NCBI RefSeq assembly: GCF_958295425.1
Contig: NC_081146.1
Coordinates: 24,982,395 to 25,046,394 of the forward strand
Length of the DNA stretch: 64,000 nucleotides
From: Solea solea
Taxonomy: Eukaryota; Chordata; Actinopteri; Pleuronectiformes; Soleidae
Reading direction: 5' to 3'
Shown: in pieces, positions 1 to 11,639 of the stretch
How positions within the stretch are numbered: position 1 is the stretch's first letter
How the letters are laid out: every line of letters begins with the position of its first letter
Position numbers and translations under genes: made by a program
Notes under the pieces: model-generated
Seen by the model: only the letters and a program-made list of their open reading frames with translations
What the model was told of the DNA's origin: nothing
The model's database searches: none

Positions 1-751
1 TACATTTTGATCCACTGGATCCCGAATAACTTCCAGGATCTGGACAGAATAGGGATGTCACGATTATAGATTTTCTTGTCATGATATTACGATTATCAAG
101 ATTAATATGCGTTAATTGATTTCACAACACTATGAACGTGTAAAATGACATAAACACTGCTTATAGGTCTTAAACTTTCATTTATTTATATCTTTTGATG
201 CCAACATAGCAAAATAATGTAGCAACAAAGTAAAGTAACCAAAATGTACAAGAAAAATTACTAATTGGAATAAAAATAAAAATCACCAGTATTATATAGG
301 ACTACTTATTAATCTCCCAGGGGAAATGTTTAAATTATTTAAGTCATCAATTGTCATCTATACCAAATATTTAAGTTTATTGTGTATATAATGTATCTAT
401 TATTGTGGTGTCATGTCTAAATTACAATGACATAAATATTAATTTGTAATAAATGAAACGGACATCACATGACGTATAATGTAACGTTAAGTGAAGGCTG
501 TCTAACTCGTCACGTTACACTGAAAGCCGAACACGTGTCGTACATAATTAATTGCAAATGACACGCGAACATTTCATTTCCTACCAATTCAGTGTTACGT
601 CAGTTGAACATTAACGTAATTTAACCCAGTAACTATGCGTTTACCTGTACTCTGGTGTACAGAGCCGGGTGTTTATCTCGCAGATGGTGAAACATACGTA
701 TTACTCGTATTTCCACCTTTCACAGCGACTGTTTTGTGGCGTGATTTGCAG
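1..751. other. AT-rich intergenic DNA with a decayed repeat
   Basis: No gene is seen. The stretch near 50-190 (a 'gggatgtcacgat' start followed by alternating cacgat/attatcaag words) resembles the 'gtcacgata' class of dispersed fish repeats. The rest is AT-rich with no periodicity. From about 470 to 620 the composition is more balanced, with several ACGT and CACGTG-like words, but nothing that can be named. Confidence 0.4.
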
Positions 752-873
752 GATGGCGCGCCGTCATCCACGACGGCACCTTGGTGAATTTTTTCAAGCC
801 GAAAAACTCAACCACACGGCTGATTTGATTCGCTTTGTTGGAGGGAATAACTTCTATACTAACAATCGGACAT
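752..873 (+). other. Possible orphan internal exon
   Basis: A pyrimidine-rich tract ending in TTTGCAG at 751 precedes a 122-nt open stretch that ends at 873, directly before a strong donor, GTGAGTAT. Read from the ATG at 753 it gives about 40 residues beginning MARRHPRRHLGEFFQAEKLN and containing the segment ADLIRFVGG. I do not recognise it. The opposite strand is also open here, so the frame alone is weak evidence; the acceptor-donor pair is what makes it worth listing. It lies directly against a dispersed repeat, so it may be part of a mobile element. Confidence 0.15.
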
Positions 874-1020
874 GTGAGTATTTTCTGGGTACTTTTTTGG
901 TTTTTGGACAAAAACAAGACATTCGAGAACATCATCCTTTCCAGGACAATTCGATTAATCGTGAAAACAAATTGACAGATTAAATCGATTATGAAAATAA
1001 GACTTAGTTGCAGCTCTGTG
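839..1020 (+). repeat. Dispersed fish repeat, family A, copy 1
   Basis: It shares with the copies near 2.3, 10.7, 12.5 and 13.2 kb the words 'tattttctgg', 'ggacaaaa(c/a)aagacatt(c/t)gaga', 'tttccagg' and 'aatcgatta', ending in 'agttgcagctctg'. This is a short dispersed repeat that I know from percomorph genomes; I cannot assign its class. It has no coding capacity. Confidence 0.55.
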
Positions 1021-1964
1021 TGTTCAATTTAAATTGCTGCTAAATCCGTAATCTGGATCACATCCAGATTAATCTTAGTCTGATGGTGAGTTTTGACAGA
1101 GTTGTGATTATTTATTCATAGTTTTGCTCATTATAGGACACAGGGATTTCTTTGTGACATCATCAGTGGGCAGATTAAGGGGAACAAAGACAGGAAGTTC
1201 GACAAACTTTGAGATAAACCCACGCATATGATTTTCCAATGACTAAAACTTCAAAACGTGACGATTTTTAACAGTTAAATTTGCTCTTGATACAACTGGC
1301 AGTTAATAATAATCGTCTCGAAACATGCAACTTTAACACTGGGGAAATTAACTGTTTTGCAACTATTTTAATTATCAATTAATTCCATTAAATGTCAAGT
1401 TAGACAAATTTGTCACATGTGATGTGAGCACATTTTAATATTCATCTTAATTTCATTTATCTCTTTGCTTTGGCACGATGACAAGAAAACAAAAACACCC
1501 ACATCGCTTTGGATTGTATATTAAAACATTTCCAGTTCGTTGCGGCTTTAATATTCAGTTTTTTCTGCCCTGCCTTCATCATCATCATCAAGAGTCAGCG
1601 AACAAAGCAGCAGCAGCAGTCGAGAGCCGCGTGGGCAGCTCAACTCTTCTATGACTCATAATACAGTCCAAATGTCAGGTTTCCTCGTGAACATCCACAC
1701 ACTTGTAAAGTGAAAGTGTGACACAGGAGACGTCTGCGGCCATTAGGTGGTGCACTTCTCTCACTGTACATGGGAGGGACCTCAGGAGAGGACAAATAAG
1801 AAAGAGAGGGAGAGCGAAGAGGGGAAAAACTTGCTCTGCCCATTATGAAGTAGATTTTCTGAAATGGGTTTTTATCATGAAAAATAAAATGCAACATCTG
1901 TTGTAAATATATTTGGATACATTAGTGTGTCCTCTGAGGGATGCAGGGAAATCACAGGCGGTCC
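1021..1964. other. Intergenic stretch, no gene
   Basis: AT-rich sequence with short trinucleotide runs (CAT at 1577-1590, CAG at 1605-1620). A purine-rich tract lies at 1780-1830. Short frames on both strands (1649-1906) overlap each other and have no recognisable features. Confidence 0.4.
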
Positions 1965-2008
1965 GTGTGTGTGTGTGTGTGTGTGTAAGTGTGTATAAGT
2001 GTGTGTGT
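1965..2008. repeat. (GT)n microsatellite, interrupted
   Basis: About twelve GT units, then interrupted GTGTAA/GTGTAT units. Any translated frame here is a repeat artefact. Confidence 0.95.
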
Positions 2009-2289
2009 TTCATTTATGCGATGAAGTGGCCACACACAGTTTTCAAGCACAGAGCAAAAGACATGCGCCAAGCTTTTGGTCTGAATAGTGGACGACTTGT
2101 TCTTCTTCCTCCTCCTCCTCTTTTTGCCTGCAGGCTTTTTTGTTAAATACCTCATGAAGGAGCTTTGATGGAGAACTTCAACATTAAACTTCTGTCTTCT
2201 GTAAAGTGTAATAGAATAAGGGAGGTATATTTTCAATGTAAACGAGCAAAAAGAGTCATTCTTCTTTTTGTTTTGTTTGACATGAGGAA

Positions 2290-2464
2290 CTTTTATCTAT
2301 AGTTACAAGTGGAGCTACAACTTTTTAATTAATCACTCGATTATTTTCACAATTAATCCAGTCATCGCTTGGTCGGCAATGTCAGAAAATGCTGAAAAAT
2401 GTTGATCAGTTTTTGTCAAACTTGGAAATGATGATGTTCTCGAATAGGGATATCCTGATTCGAT

Positions 2465-2465
<1 letters not shown>
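2290..2465 (-). repeat. Dispersed fish repeat, family A, copy 2
   Basis: It carries the reverse-oriented signature of family A: 'ggagctacaact', 'aattaatcactcgatta', 'tgtcagaaaatgctgaaaaatgttgatca' in part, and 'aaatgatgatgttctcgaat'. Its right edge runs into the (TA)n tract. Confidence 0.5.
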
Positions 2466-2469
<4 letters not shown>

Positions 2470-2532
<63 letters not shown>

Positions 2533-2559
2533 CATACATATATATGTATATACACATAT

Positions 2560-2608
<49 letters not shown>

Positions 2609-2615
2609 TATATGT
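2470..2615. repeat. Long (TA)n/(CA)n compound microsatellite
   Basis: Nearly 150 bp of alternating purine-pyrimidine sequence: a pure (TA)n block, a TACACA/TACATA interrupted middle and a second (TA)n block, then CACATA units. It is self-complementary and could extrude a cruciform. The YIYIYI frames on both strands are artefacts of this tract. Confidence 0.97.
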
Positions 2616-2639
2616 ATTCCCTCCATTTTTCATCCTTTC

Positions 2640-2960
2640 ACTGAACTGGGGATAGAAGTGAAAATGGTGGATACAATGGATATTACGACAATAATTCGGT
2701 GTTGGCAATCACAGCATACCTCGCAATACGATACACGGTCCACGATACAAATAATATCACGATACCAAGATTCTGTGATAATCAATATATAGGAGACAAT
2801 CATGTAGCGATACCTCCTGATATCTGTCTAACTGAAGAAAGCGTGAAAAGTTAAAAGTGCAGGACTTCTCTATTTATTCACAACATAGTACATAAAGTCT
2901 ATGTATTGAACGTGGATGGAGCATCTATTCACATAGCTTTTCTCCACCATTATCCCGCTG
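2640..2960. repeat. Decayed 'cacgatac' dispersed repeat
   Basis: Repeated words 'cgatac', 'cacgatac' and 'aatatcacgatacc' match a fish dispersed repeat whose copies describe a degenerate 'atatcgcgatac' series. Class and boundaries are unclear. Confidence 0.35.
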
Positions 2961-3109
2961 TTACTCTCTCTTCTTCAGCCAGGTCACTTCCCTCATTCAT
3001 TTGAACAGCGCCACCACGAGGAGACATGAAGTAGTGACGCCCTGCGAGTGAAAGTGGCTAATTTTTGGAGTAAAAGAGTGACTTCACTGGCTCTGTTGCA
3101 ACTGTTTAC

Positions 3110-3350
3110 GAGCAGCTGAAGCGTCCTTGTGACAGTGTTGTTGACAGTTGACAGCGTCCCCTGTCCCCCCCTGCCTCCCTCCTTCCGTGCGACCGTCTCT
3201 CCCCAGCTGGCTGCTTGTAACGCTAATGGTCGCCCCTCAGTAGGAGCTGGTGGGTCGTGGGTGCCTTTGCCGTCATCATTAAGCACCATTGGTTTAATGA
3301 ACGCGGTGTTTAGAAGTGCTTGGACCTTCATGCTCCGCTGCCTCATTAAG
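3110..3350. promoter_or_regulatory. Candidate conserved non-coding element
   Basis: Unique, balanced-composition DNA between repeats. It holds 'cgtcatcattaagcacc', 'ggtttaatgaacgcg' and 'cctcattaag', i.e. several TAA(T/G) homeodomain-type cores, with frames open by chance on both strands. Calling it conserved is an inference from texture; alignment to other fish would settle it. Confidence 0.3.
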
Positions 3351-3397
3351 TGGAAAGCAAACTAATATGAGGAGCAACCTAGAGCTCACCTCTACAG

Positions 3398-3590
3398 ATG
3401 ACAGACAGAGTGACAGAGAGACAGAGAGATGGGGAGACAGACTGACAGAGTGAGAGAGACGGCGAGAGACAGACAGAGAGAAACAGAGAGAGATACAGAC
3501 AGAAACAGAGACAGAGAGACCAAGAGAGAGAGACAGAAAGAGAGAGACAGAGAGAGAGAGAGTGAGACAGAGAGAGAGAGAGAGACTGGC
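3398..3590. repeat. (GACAGA/GAGA)n purine-rich simple repeat
   Basis: About 190 bp of degenerate ACAGAG/GAGAGA units, nearly all purine on the plus strand apart from the C of ACAG. The Ser/Leu-rich minus-strand frames covering it (3294-3639) are artefacts. Confidence 0.95.
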
Positions 3591-3639
3591 AAACACACTT
3601 CAATGTAGTGTCAAGTAATAGACAAGAGTATTGGGGCAT

Positions 3640-3862
3640 AACAAGAAAAAAGTCAGAATTTTACAAGAACAAAGTCGGAATATTACACGAATAAAGTCAT
3701 AATATAAGAATATGAGAATAAAGTAGTAATTTCACAAGAATAAACTCAGAATATTATGAGAATAACGTGGGAATATGAAAAAAGTCATAATTTTACAGGA
3801 AATAAATTCGTAATATCAAAGTCGTAATGTTGCGAGAATAAAGACGTAATATTATGAGATTC
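3640..3862. repeat. Degenerate ~25-bp tandem repeat
   Basis: Around nine units built on 'aataaagtcgtaatattacgag' with spacing of roughly 20-28 bp and many substitutions. This AT-rich minisatellite motif is common in fish genomes. Confidence 0.8.
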
Positions 3863-4399
3863 TTTAGCATCTTTATCTAATGTACTATTTTTAAATATCA
3901 ACAGAACACAGAAATAACCAGTGTTAACCTTACAGTTGACTACCACCAGCCATTTCCTCCTCCACAAAAGAGATGATTTCCTCCAAGTCTGTTTGTGATT
4001 CTATCTTCCAAAAAAAAGACTCAGTTTCTTTTCTTTAAGATAATGTGGAGCCGATGAGCCAAAAACATAAAGTATTTATTTATTTGTGAAGCTCAAACCA
4101 AAACGTAACTTCACCAAATGCTATAATAATAATTACGACTTTATTCTCCAAAGATTAAAAAAAAGTCTGATACTTCGTCGTATGTCATCGATTGAACTAA
4201 AACTAGCATTTTTCCATGAGAAAAACACTATTCAAAACCACTCTGTGAATAGCATTAACCTGAATAAATTAAGGTTTTAAAAATATAAGAATAAACCTGT
4301 AACGTGCCAGCCTACACACAACATTTAAAATCCAAAATCCGACAACGTGATTCCAGTAATGACCCAGTTTTTACTCTGTGGAGTCTTTGGCTTTTTTTC
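3863..4399. other. AT-rich spacer, no gene
   Basis: Composition is AT-rich. The short frames (3785-3967 minus, 4086-4280 plus) show no domain, signal peptide or splice context. Confidence 0.4.
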
Positions 4400-4780
4400 T
4401 GCTTTTTTTTGAGGAGCTGTGTGTGAATGAGGGAGACTTCTCAACCTGCCGCCCACTCCCTCACACGGCTGTGCCAGAATCTGCCCACACCTCACCAACC
4501 ATCCTGCCATTCTGGCCAACCTGCACATCCCCTTTTCTCGCCTGCTCGTCTCTCCGTGTTCTCACGATTCCCAGGACGGGGCCTGGGTGGAAATAATTCC
4601 CCCTCTCTTCCTGCACAGGAACGATTAAGTCGTCGACTCGGGGGCTTTATGGTCAGAGAAGCAGCTGCTTTTTTGCCATTTCTGGATCCATAACTGTCTG
4701 AAATGACAACGCAGCGTGGGGCCTCCTCCTCGCCCGGTCCCTACAAGAAACCATAACTCCCTTTCTGCCTGTTCAGCATA
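4400..4780. promoter_or_regulatory. Candidate non-coding element, GC-balanced island
   Basis: A pyrimidine-rich, balanced island in an AT-rich setting. Several overlapping frames are open on both strands (4325-4693), which suggests chance openness in GC-richer DNA rather than a gene. No start, donor and acceptor combination supports an exon. Confidence 0.25.
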
Positions 4781-6345
4781 ATATATCACACCTGTTTGTA
4801 AGACAACAATAAACAGATCACATCACAGAGTGCATTTGATACCTCTGTGACAGATTGGAGCTGCAGGCAGGCTATTAAGATTCACTGCAGAGACCCAAAT
4901 AATTAGGATGGTTCAGCGAAACTGAGTGGGCAGAGCGGAGGAAATTTAAGATTCAAGGAGGCAATGGGAAAGGAAAAGGGAAACAGGAAAATCTTATTTA
5001 AAGTTAAAAGTTGTATTAAGGCTAAACTAAAACCTACAAAAGGCCAATATGATACACGATTATTTGCTTGAGCATAAAAAGTCAATCAGTTACGGTGACT
5101 TGAATAAAATATCAAAAATCTACAAAAAAAAACTAATAAAAATCTTTCTACTCCAGAGACTACTTAAAATGTGGTGTATACCACAAGGTGGCAGCAGCAG
5201 CACACATTTAGTGCATTCTGGGTGAATTTAGCACATCAATTTACAGAAGTTTCACCAAATTTCTGCATTTTTAAATAGGAATGAGTATTTCTAGCAAAAT
5301 TGCTATTTGAATATTCTTTTAGTAGTTTGTTTTATTTGTTGAATATCCTAAACTCAATCACATGAGAGCGAGCGAAAGTAATGCAGGGTTCACTGAGCTT
5401 AGAGGAGCAGCTTCAAGATGCATTCAAGAAGTCTCGTAAAAATTCATCACTTTGTCAAACACACTTGAAGTCCACTTACTAAATGCTTGTTGCTGCCTTA
5501 ATGCACAATAAATGAAGTAGTTAAACATTTGTTTTGTATCCTTTTTTTAATATATTATGAATAGTCACAGTAACTGTATCATCATTACATGAGACGAGAT
5601 ATCATATTAGATTTCATATATTGTGATAATGTATCTGTGATGACGTTTCCTGGTTTTGAATGCTGTTTCATTAATAATCCTCATATGTATAGTAATGAAT
5701 AAATTCACGTAATACACTAAATATTATTTAATATACAGTATATACATATATTTTGATTAAAATTACATGTAATCAACAAAATGATATATATAATAAAAGT
5801 CACTAAATAACACTTCCTTCACTTTAAGCCTGACTATTTGGCCGTTTAATATTAAAAAGCCAAAGAAATAAACCAGATATGATCTAAAAGTGTAATACAG
5901 GTCATATTTAGTGAGTGTATTTACAGTAAGAAAACATTTCCTGTGTCCAGAGAAATAACCTGTCAGCTTTATATTCCCAATATTATCTCGTATATATCGG
6001 CATATAGGCTAAAAATATCTAGATTTTATTTATAAGCCATATCCCCAATATGTAACTGGAAAAATGTGTCGGTTTGTTGCCAAGATGAAACATTAGAGCA
6101 ACTGAAATCATAATTTCCTTGCTGCACACATTCATGTTTAACAAAAATAGTATTTTTTTTGTCTCAAAGCGATGGTTTCACAAAAGATAAAAGGTTCAAT
6201 CTGCAACTGTGTAAGTGTGTGTGGGCTCTGTGTGTGTTTGCATGTGGGCTACATGTCTGCATATGACAGAGTGAGAGAATGACAGAAAATAGAAGTGAAT
6301 GAGTGGGAAGTGTGGAGTGAGAAAATAGCTTGGTCTTTGGCGATG
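4781..6345. other. AT-rich intergenic DNA with repeat fragments
   Basis: No gene is seen. Fragments at 5575-5640 and 5960-6060 ('gagacgagatatcatatt', 'atatcccaatatgtaac'-like words) resemble dispersed repeat debris. (GT)-rich patches lie at 6210-6245. Confidence 0.4.
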
Positions 6346-6349
6346 TCAT

Positions 6350-6525
6350 GTGAAGTGTTGATAAGCGATACTGAGGGCGCTGTGAACGGCGCTAACAGGT
6401 TGCTCCGGAGAGGCTAATTGCTTAAATGGAGAGTCTCGTCATTACGGAGACCCTCCGAGTGATTAGAGAAAACAGTGAAATGATGATAATGTGCAACAAG
6501 TGAGTCTGCAGCCCTCGTCCAAATT
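6350..6525. promoter_or_regulatory. Candidate conserved non-coding element
   Basis: Unique balanced DNA with 'ggctaattgcttaaatgg' and 'gtgattagag' homeodomain-like cores. It contains a partly self-complementary segment (gagtctcgtcattacggagaccctc) able to form an imperfect stem. Regulatory role is inferred only from texture. Confidence 0.35.
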
Positions 6526-7468
6526 CACTGAAAATACTCTTTTTTTAAGACTCACACAAACACTAAAGGCTCAGGCCGTCAAAAATTGACCGAATCTGAC
6601 ACATAAACGACCCCAACCAGGGCTTCCAATGGAGGAGGAAACAACTACAAGCTCCATGAACACGCACACACATCAGTTCTCGATCGACCCGTGTGTGTTG
6701 GGTTCAATTTGCAACATCAGGTCAATCACTCATCAGGTTCTACTTATTATGACTTATTAGAAGACTTTATATGTCTATTTTTCAAATGTTTACACCTTAT
6801 TTTCAATAACGCAATAAAAATGACATTTAAATTCACCATATTTTACTAGAAATGAAGCCCAACAATAATTTCTGGATTAGTTCCTATAATGTAATAAGTA
6901 AATAAGTAAATCTGGCCTGAGTCCAATGTTTTTCTGAACAACTGAATACCAGGCCAAAACATATCCTCATTTTTTCTACTAACCTTTTTTCCTCTGAGCT
7001 AAACTATTCAATATTTTTACAAAAATGGCAAATTTAAGAGATGTGTTGGTTTAAAAGGCAACTTGAATTGGCCACAAATCGTTACTTGTGTCTTAAAACC
7101 GCTCTTTGAATCAATTCAACTTTTTTTCAAAATAAAAGCTTTTGTTTTGTGAAGAATAGCAAACATTTTTTTTTAAATAAATATATTTTAAATCAGCTGC
7201 TCGAGAACATTACATGAGTGTGTATGTGAATACAGCAGGGCTCCAGTTTTGTGATTTTCCATACTTCTGTCAATGACTGAAAACAAAATGTAATAAATAA
7301 AGGTGAATGTTTGACTTTCGTAGCATTCTAGTATGTTCTACTGAAATGTGCATACACTGTGCCCAAGGTGTGTGTACCTGCATATCACATGGACGACATC
7401 AATGATTATCTGTGTCTCATCATCTTAAATCATCTCGTACGTCTCGTTCATCTCTGATCTCGTGACTG

Positions 7469-7471
<3 letters not shown>
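6526..7471. other. AT-rich intergenic DNA, no gene
   Basis: No frame longer than noise, no tandem structure and no family I can name with confidence. Confidence 0.4.

Positions 7472-7527
<56 letters not shown>
7472..7527. repeat. (CA)28 microsatellite
   Basis: A pure uninterrupted CA run of about 28 units, likely to be highly polymorphic. The Cys/Val run in a minus-strand frame is its translation artefact. Confidence 0.98.
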
Positions 7528-7531
<4 letters not shown>

Positions 7532-7997
7532 GGAAGCAGTGATCTGGATTAGAGCCAATGAGAGGCCAAGACCCGCCGCTTCTCTGTCTTTGATTGTTTT
7601 GACCACAACAGAACACACAGGCTTCACACATAAACATCAGAGTCACAATCTAGAGCACCGTTCAGGGCGGTGGACGCCACACCTGATGTTGACAGAAGAC
7701 ACATGCAAAGCCAGGTGTGAACGGATGTGCAAGTTTAAACGGGTTCTAATAAACTTTTTGGGCTTTAACACTATACTGTTCTAGCACTACTCAACTCAGG
7801 ACTTTAATTTTTGCTTTTCAACAACATCACGACTCAGCCCACGTTGAGCAGGTACCATGAAGTAATGGGAATCGACGCCTGTGGCCCAAAAACCACCACC
7901 ACACCCCAAAACTACTCAGAGCCAAGTTCCCCTTGACAAGCAAGTCACTGTTTTCATTAATTATCGACTCCATTTTTCACCACTAAACTGTAAACAA

Positions 7998-8130
7998 GAC
8001 GGGGAGATGGGGAGCGAGGAGGCGATTAGCGAAGGGGAGGGAAGAAGGAAGGAAGGAATGAGGCTGAGAGAACAAGACAGTGAGGATGGAGGAAGAGAAG
8101 AGGGAGAAGGAGTGAGGACCTAACATGGAG
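7998..8130. repeat. Purine-rich (GGAGA/GGAAG)-like tract
   Basis: A plus-strand purine tract of about 130 bp with degenerate GAGG/GAAGG words. Overlapping frames on both strands are composition artefacts. Confidence 0.7.
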
Positions 8131-8139
8131 GACGTGGAA

Positions 8140-8480
8140 GGGGAAGTGACACATTTTGTGCAGGGTTTGTAATATTTGTCTCCCCCCCTCCGCCTCCCCA
8201 AGCAAGGGATGTTGAGGAGGCATCCCAGTGCCTGTTCCCCCTCCTAATTATTCCAATTATCATGGCACACTATGAAAACGTGATTAATAACACAGAGGAT
8301 ATTGTTGTGGCAATTAGCCATATGGTGGTGGGACTCTGCTCTGTCACGATTTTGCCATTAGCATCTACTTCTGTTTGTCAGAGGCGTGCAGCCATGACAA
8401 GCTCAAGTTCTGCTCACCTTGCACTCCCCACTGAGAGGCACACGCTGAGGGTGAGGAGGGGGGGGAGGGAAGGAGGGGTG
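8140..8480. promoter_or_regulatory. Candidate conserved non-coding element
   Basis: The core at 8240-8400 has 'cctaattattccaattatc', 'gtgattaataacac' and 'ggcaattagccatatgg': dense TAAT/ATTA homeodomain cores in otherwise unique sequence. It has the texture of deeply conserved developmental enhancers. No alignment was possible. Confidence 0.45.
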
Positions 8481-8689
8481 AATTCCTCCTGGCTTCTCGC
8501 CTGAGTGAATTTTTTATGTGGCATCCGGTCGGACTGGGGACGAAATGTCAACTGGCGTCTGGGATGGCCCATCAAACTCTGGTGCTCCTGGGAGAGGGAG
8601 GGGGGGAAAAAAGGGAGGAGGGGGGAGACAGGGGAGAGTGAGACGAGAGGAAAATGTGCGTTTGTCAAACACAGACGAAACATATCAAT

Positions 8690-9010
8690 GAGGGAGCTGC
8701 TTTCTACAGCGTCGTCGTTGTAATTCTGCGCGAGTACATTAATCACATCACAGGGACGACAAGCAGCGTTGATTAAGGTCAATTAGACCTGAACATGACA
8801 TGCGACAACTTTTTTTTTTTCTTTTTTGCAGCCTCATTCAAACAAAACCCGCACAGTCATCCATCCCATAATTAATCTATCCACCTTATTCCCATCATCT
8901 CCCAGGATGCCTTCCACAGTGTTTGTGAAAATCCAACACGTGGGAACATGAACCTGTTACACCTGGAAATGGACGACGTGATCATTCTACTTCTATCTTC
9001 CACATGATGA
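8690..9010. promoter_or_regulatory. Candidate conserved non-coding element
   Basis: Unique sequence with 'gttgtaattctgcgcgag', 'gtacattaatcacatc', 'gcgttgattaaggtcaattag' and 'cccataattaatc': repeated ATTA/TTAAT cores. A poly-T run sits at 8810-8828. It may extend the element at 8.14-8.48 kb. Confidence 0.4.
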
Positions 9011-9064
9011 ATTCTGCAGTGTGAAGAGTAAATTTAACACACAACACTAAAAGCTGTGTTTACG

Positions 9065-9485
9065 TCATGGTACGGCTCAGTTCGGTACAGTACGGTACGG
9101 TTTGGAATGATAAAAACCCTGGGTCGGGCTTGTGTTTTGACTGAGAACAGTACCGTTATCAGTAGGTGGGATGTGGGCGGTGCCTGATGGCCGCTTCAGC
9201 GAGATACGTGCGTTAAAGAACAGCAGCACTGAACGCAACCCATTGGACAACAATGGGGTCTGTTTATTTGTGGTTGTTGGTCTCAACAAGATATTAACAT
9301 TTGTATAAAAATAGACTGCGGGTGAGAGTGACTCAGTCAGCTGACTGACGTGGGTGGAGCCAGACCGTACCATACAATTTTACTCCACAGGGGAAGGATG
9401 TCAAAGAAAATGGAACCGTTATTGTTATTTTGATACTATCCCTGATGGAAACGCATGTACCACACTGTACCGAACTCAAACACAA
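9065..9485. mobile_element. Non-autonomous transposon-like repeat, family B, copy 1
   Basis: The left end is rich in 'ggtacggtacgg' words and the right end in 'tgtaccgaactcaa'-type words, giving diffuse inverted ends. Internal words (ctgagaacagta, aatagactgcggg, cagctgactgacg) are shared with 50.35-50.76 kb. The end composition and the pattern of recurring copies fit a non-autonomous DNA transposon, which I know from fish as the 'ggaaacgc...gtaccgtaccg' repeat. Superfamily not assigned. Confidence 0.5.
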
Positions 9486-9549
9486 CTTAAGAGTTAGATA
9501 TATAGAGTCAAATTGAGTCTTTTAGCGTTACTTCAAAACTGCTTGACTG

Positions 9550-9715
9550 CTTTATTCAATTCAATTCAATTCAGCGCCAAATCACAACATACATTATCTT
9601 AAGGCACTAGAGAGAAGAAAAAAACCCAACAGTTCACACAATGAGCAAACAGGGAGAGAAAAAGCTCTTCCTTTTAACAGGAAGAAATCACTGACAGAAC
9701 CAGAACCAGAACAGT
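9550..9715. repeat. Teleost dispersed repeat ('gcgccaaatcacaac' type)
   Basis: It opens with attcaattcaattcaattc, then 'agcgccaaatcacaac', 'gagcaaacagggagagaaaaagctcttccttttaacagg' in part, and 'agaaccagaacc'. This order is a well-known fish interspersed repeat. Confidence 0.7.
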
Positions 9716-9777
9716 ATATAACAGTTAAAATGTAAATATCACATTAGGACGCGATGCAACACTGTCTGTATTTCCAA

Positions 9778-9806
<29 letters not shown>
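9778..9806. repeat. (AAT)9 microsatellite
   Basis: Pure AAT units. Confidence 0.97.
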
Positions 9807-9808
<2 letters not shown>

Positions 9809-10680
9809 GTAAAGATTTAAATTCACGCCGTCGCCACAGACGGAAAGGCTGCGAACAATATCATATTTTTTATCATATATTTTCCCTATAACTGTGAAAA
9901 TACTGAGCTCGCCCGAGAACCACGATCACGAGGAAATTAACAGGAGGAAGAAAAAAAATGATTTGTTTTGGCAACTTTTAAAGTGTTAAATAAAATTCTA
10001 TCATTTATGTGACAGTTTATTTTATGCTCTTCTACTTCCTCCAAATCCAAAAAAAAAGAGAAATAATTAGACTCATATTCCATTATTTTTCATTCTGCAA
10101 TGATTAAATCTTTCAGAGAAAAGTCATCTGGGGAAAGTTCCTGTATATTTTGGGAAAACATATCACAACATTGCAATGTCCATTTTCTTTCTAGTATTGC
10201 TGAGCCCTAGGCGTGGGAATCTCTGGGTACCTCACAATTTCATGAAACTGTGATTTAATTATAAAACAATTATCGATGCATCTTGATATATCAGAAGTCT
10301 TCTTTTGAAAACATAGCGTATTTGACGATTCATACTTCTGAGGAAAAGAAACAACAACAACAACGTGCAGCGTCTAATACAAAAGTACAGAATTATTATT
10401 CCAGTGTATTCAAGGAATCATTCATCAGTTAAGAATTTTTATCTCTATTTAAGCTTTATGAATCTCCAGAAATCATTAGAAAATATATTAAGAACATACG
10501 AGACACATAAAGTTACTATAGAGACACAATGTCCTGCTGAAATGGAATTTCAGAGGCTTTATGCAGCTATAAGGAAATATTGAGAACATGGCACATATAT
10601 TGGCCCAGATGTGACCAGAACTGTGCTAAAGGAGATGGGAATTCAGATTATTTTGATAGGAAATAATTGAAAATAAATCA
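9807..10680. other. AT-rich intergenic DNA, no gene
   Basis: Around 10200-10310 there are words of a 'gggaatctctgggtacctcac' / 'tatcgatgcatcttgat' dispersed repeat. The frame at 10365-10583 has no recognisable feature. Confidence 0.4.
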
Positions 10681-10860
10681 AAATTCATTGGTTTGAATGT
10701 TTTTGTTAATAATTTAAGGAAGTTTTTTTTTTTTTCCAGCTTCTTAAATGTTGAATATTTTCTGGTTTATCTGCTCCATGTGACAAGGAAATTAATAAAA
10801 CTGAATAATGTTTGGTTTGTGGACCAAACAACTAATCATCAACACAGATACGGACACTGG
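10680..10860 (+). repeat. Dispersed fish repeat, family A, copy 3
   Basis: Shares 'ccagcttcttaaatgt', 'gaatattttctggttta', 'gctccatgtgacaa', 'aaactgaataatg' and 'gtttgtggacc' with the other family A copies. Its reading frame is incidental. Confidence 0.6.
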
Positions 10861-10869
10861 ACTTTTACC

Positions 10870-11465
10870 CGATATATAGAGATTTTTCAAGGACTTTCCA
10901 GGACCAATTCCCTCAAATTCAAGGACCAAATGTGCTCTTGAACAACTCTTTGCTTGTTTCTTTAAAAGCGGGATGATTCTGATACATTAATGGGAATAAA
11001 GTTTGTACTAACCAAAGGCGTGACTTACATCTATATCAAATGGGTTCCTACACCTTGGTTGACATCAAATTCAAGGACTTTTTCAAGGACCTTTATCGAT
11101 TTGCCGCATGCTCTGAATCTGGAAAAGTGATTGTCTTTTTGGGATCTTGGTCCAAGTCTTTGTAAATTTTTCTTTGGTGAGACAGATCTTGAAATTCACG
11201 TCATAACCTTTCTCTTGCTTAACTTTACTCGCTCATTGTTCTGCACGGAATCTCATGTAAACCCCGGAGAGAGACAGTGGACAGTGTCCACAACACGACT
11301 AGTAATTATGACTCGTGGCTTCATAACAAACAAGGGAGACATTCACCTAAATATCAACTGAACTTCTTTCTATCTTGCGCAAAATTCAAGCCCTTTTTAA
11401 AGACCCATGTCTATTTGGTGGTGATTTTCCAAAACTGTCAAACCTGTGGAAACCCTGATAGCGAG
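10870..11465 (+). repeat. Teleost 'tcaaggactttccagg' dispersed repeat
   Basis: It begins with 'tttttcaaggactttccagg', repeats 'attcaaggac' words at 10915 and 11070, and ends with 'acctgtggaaaccctga'. This start/end combination is a common fish interspersed repeat; the class is not assigned. Frames inside (11131-11480) are incidental. Confidence 0.55.
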
Positions 11466-11639
11466 TGCTTGGGCCGATAACGATCTACAGATCTACTGCA
11501 GGAGGTAATTTAGTCTCTTCTGTAGTGAAAATTTACATAATATTTTTCATACTCATGTCACAGCAGATGTAGACATAAACATTCTTTACTGCGCAAAATA
11601 AATAAACATAAAAAGAATAATAAATAGAGAGCGCGCAAG
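11466..11639. other. AT-rich spacer
   Basis: Nothing recognisable. Confidence 0.35.

Noticed and set aside
2333..2792. Tyr/Ile-rich open frames on both strands
   Set aside because: They translate a (TA)n/(CA)n microsatellite.
3294..3639. Ser/Leu-rich minus-strand frames resembling membrane or secreted proteins
   Set aside because: They translate the GACAGA/GAGA simple repeat.
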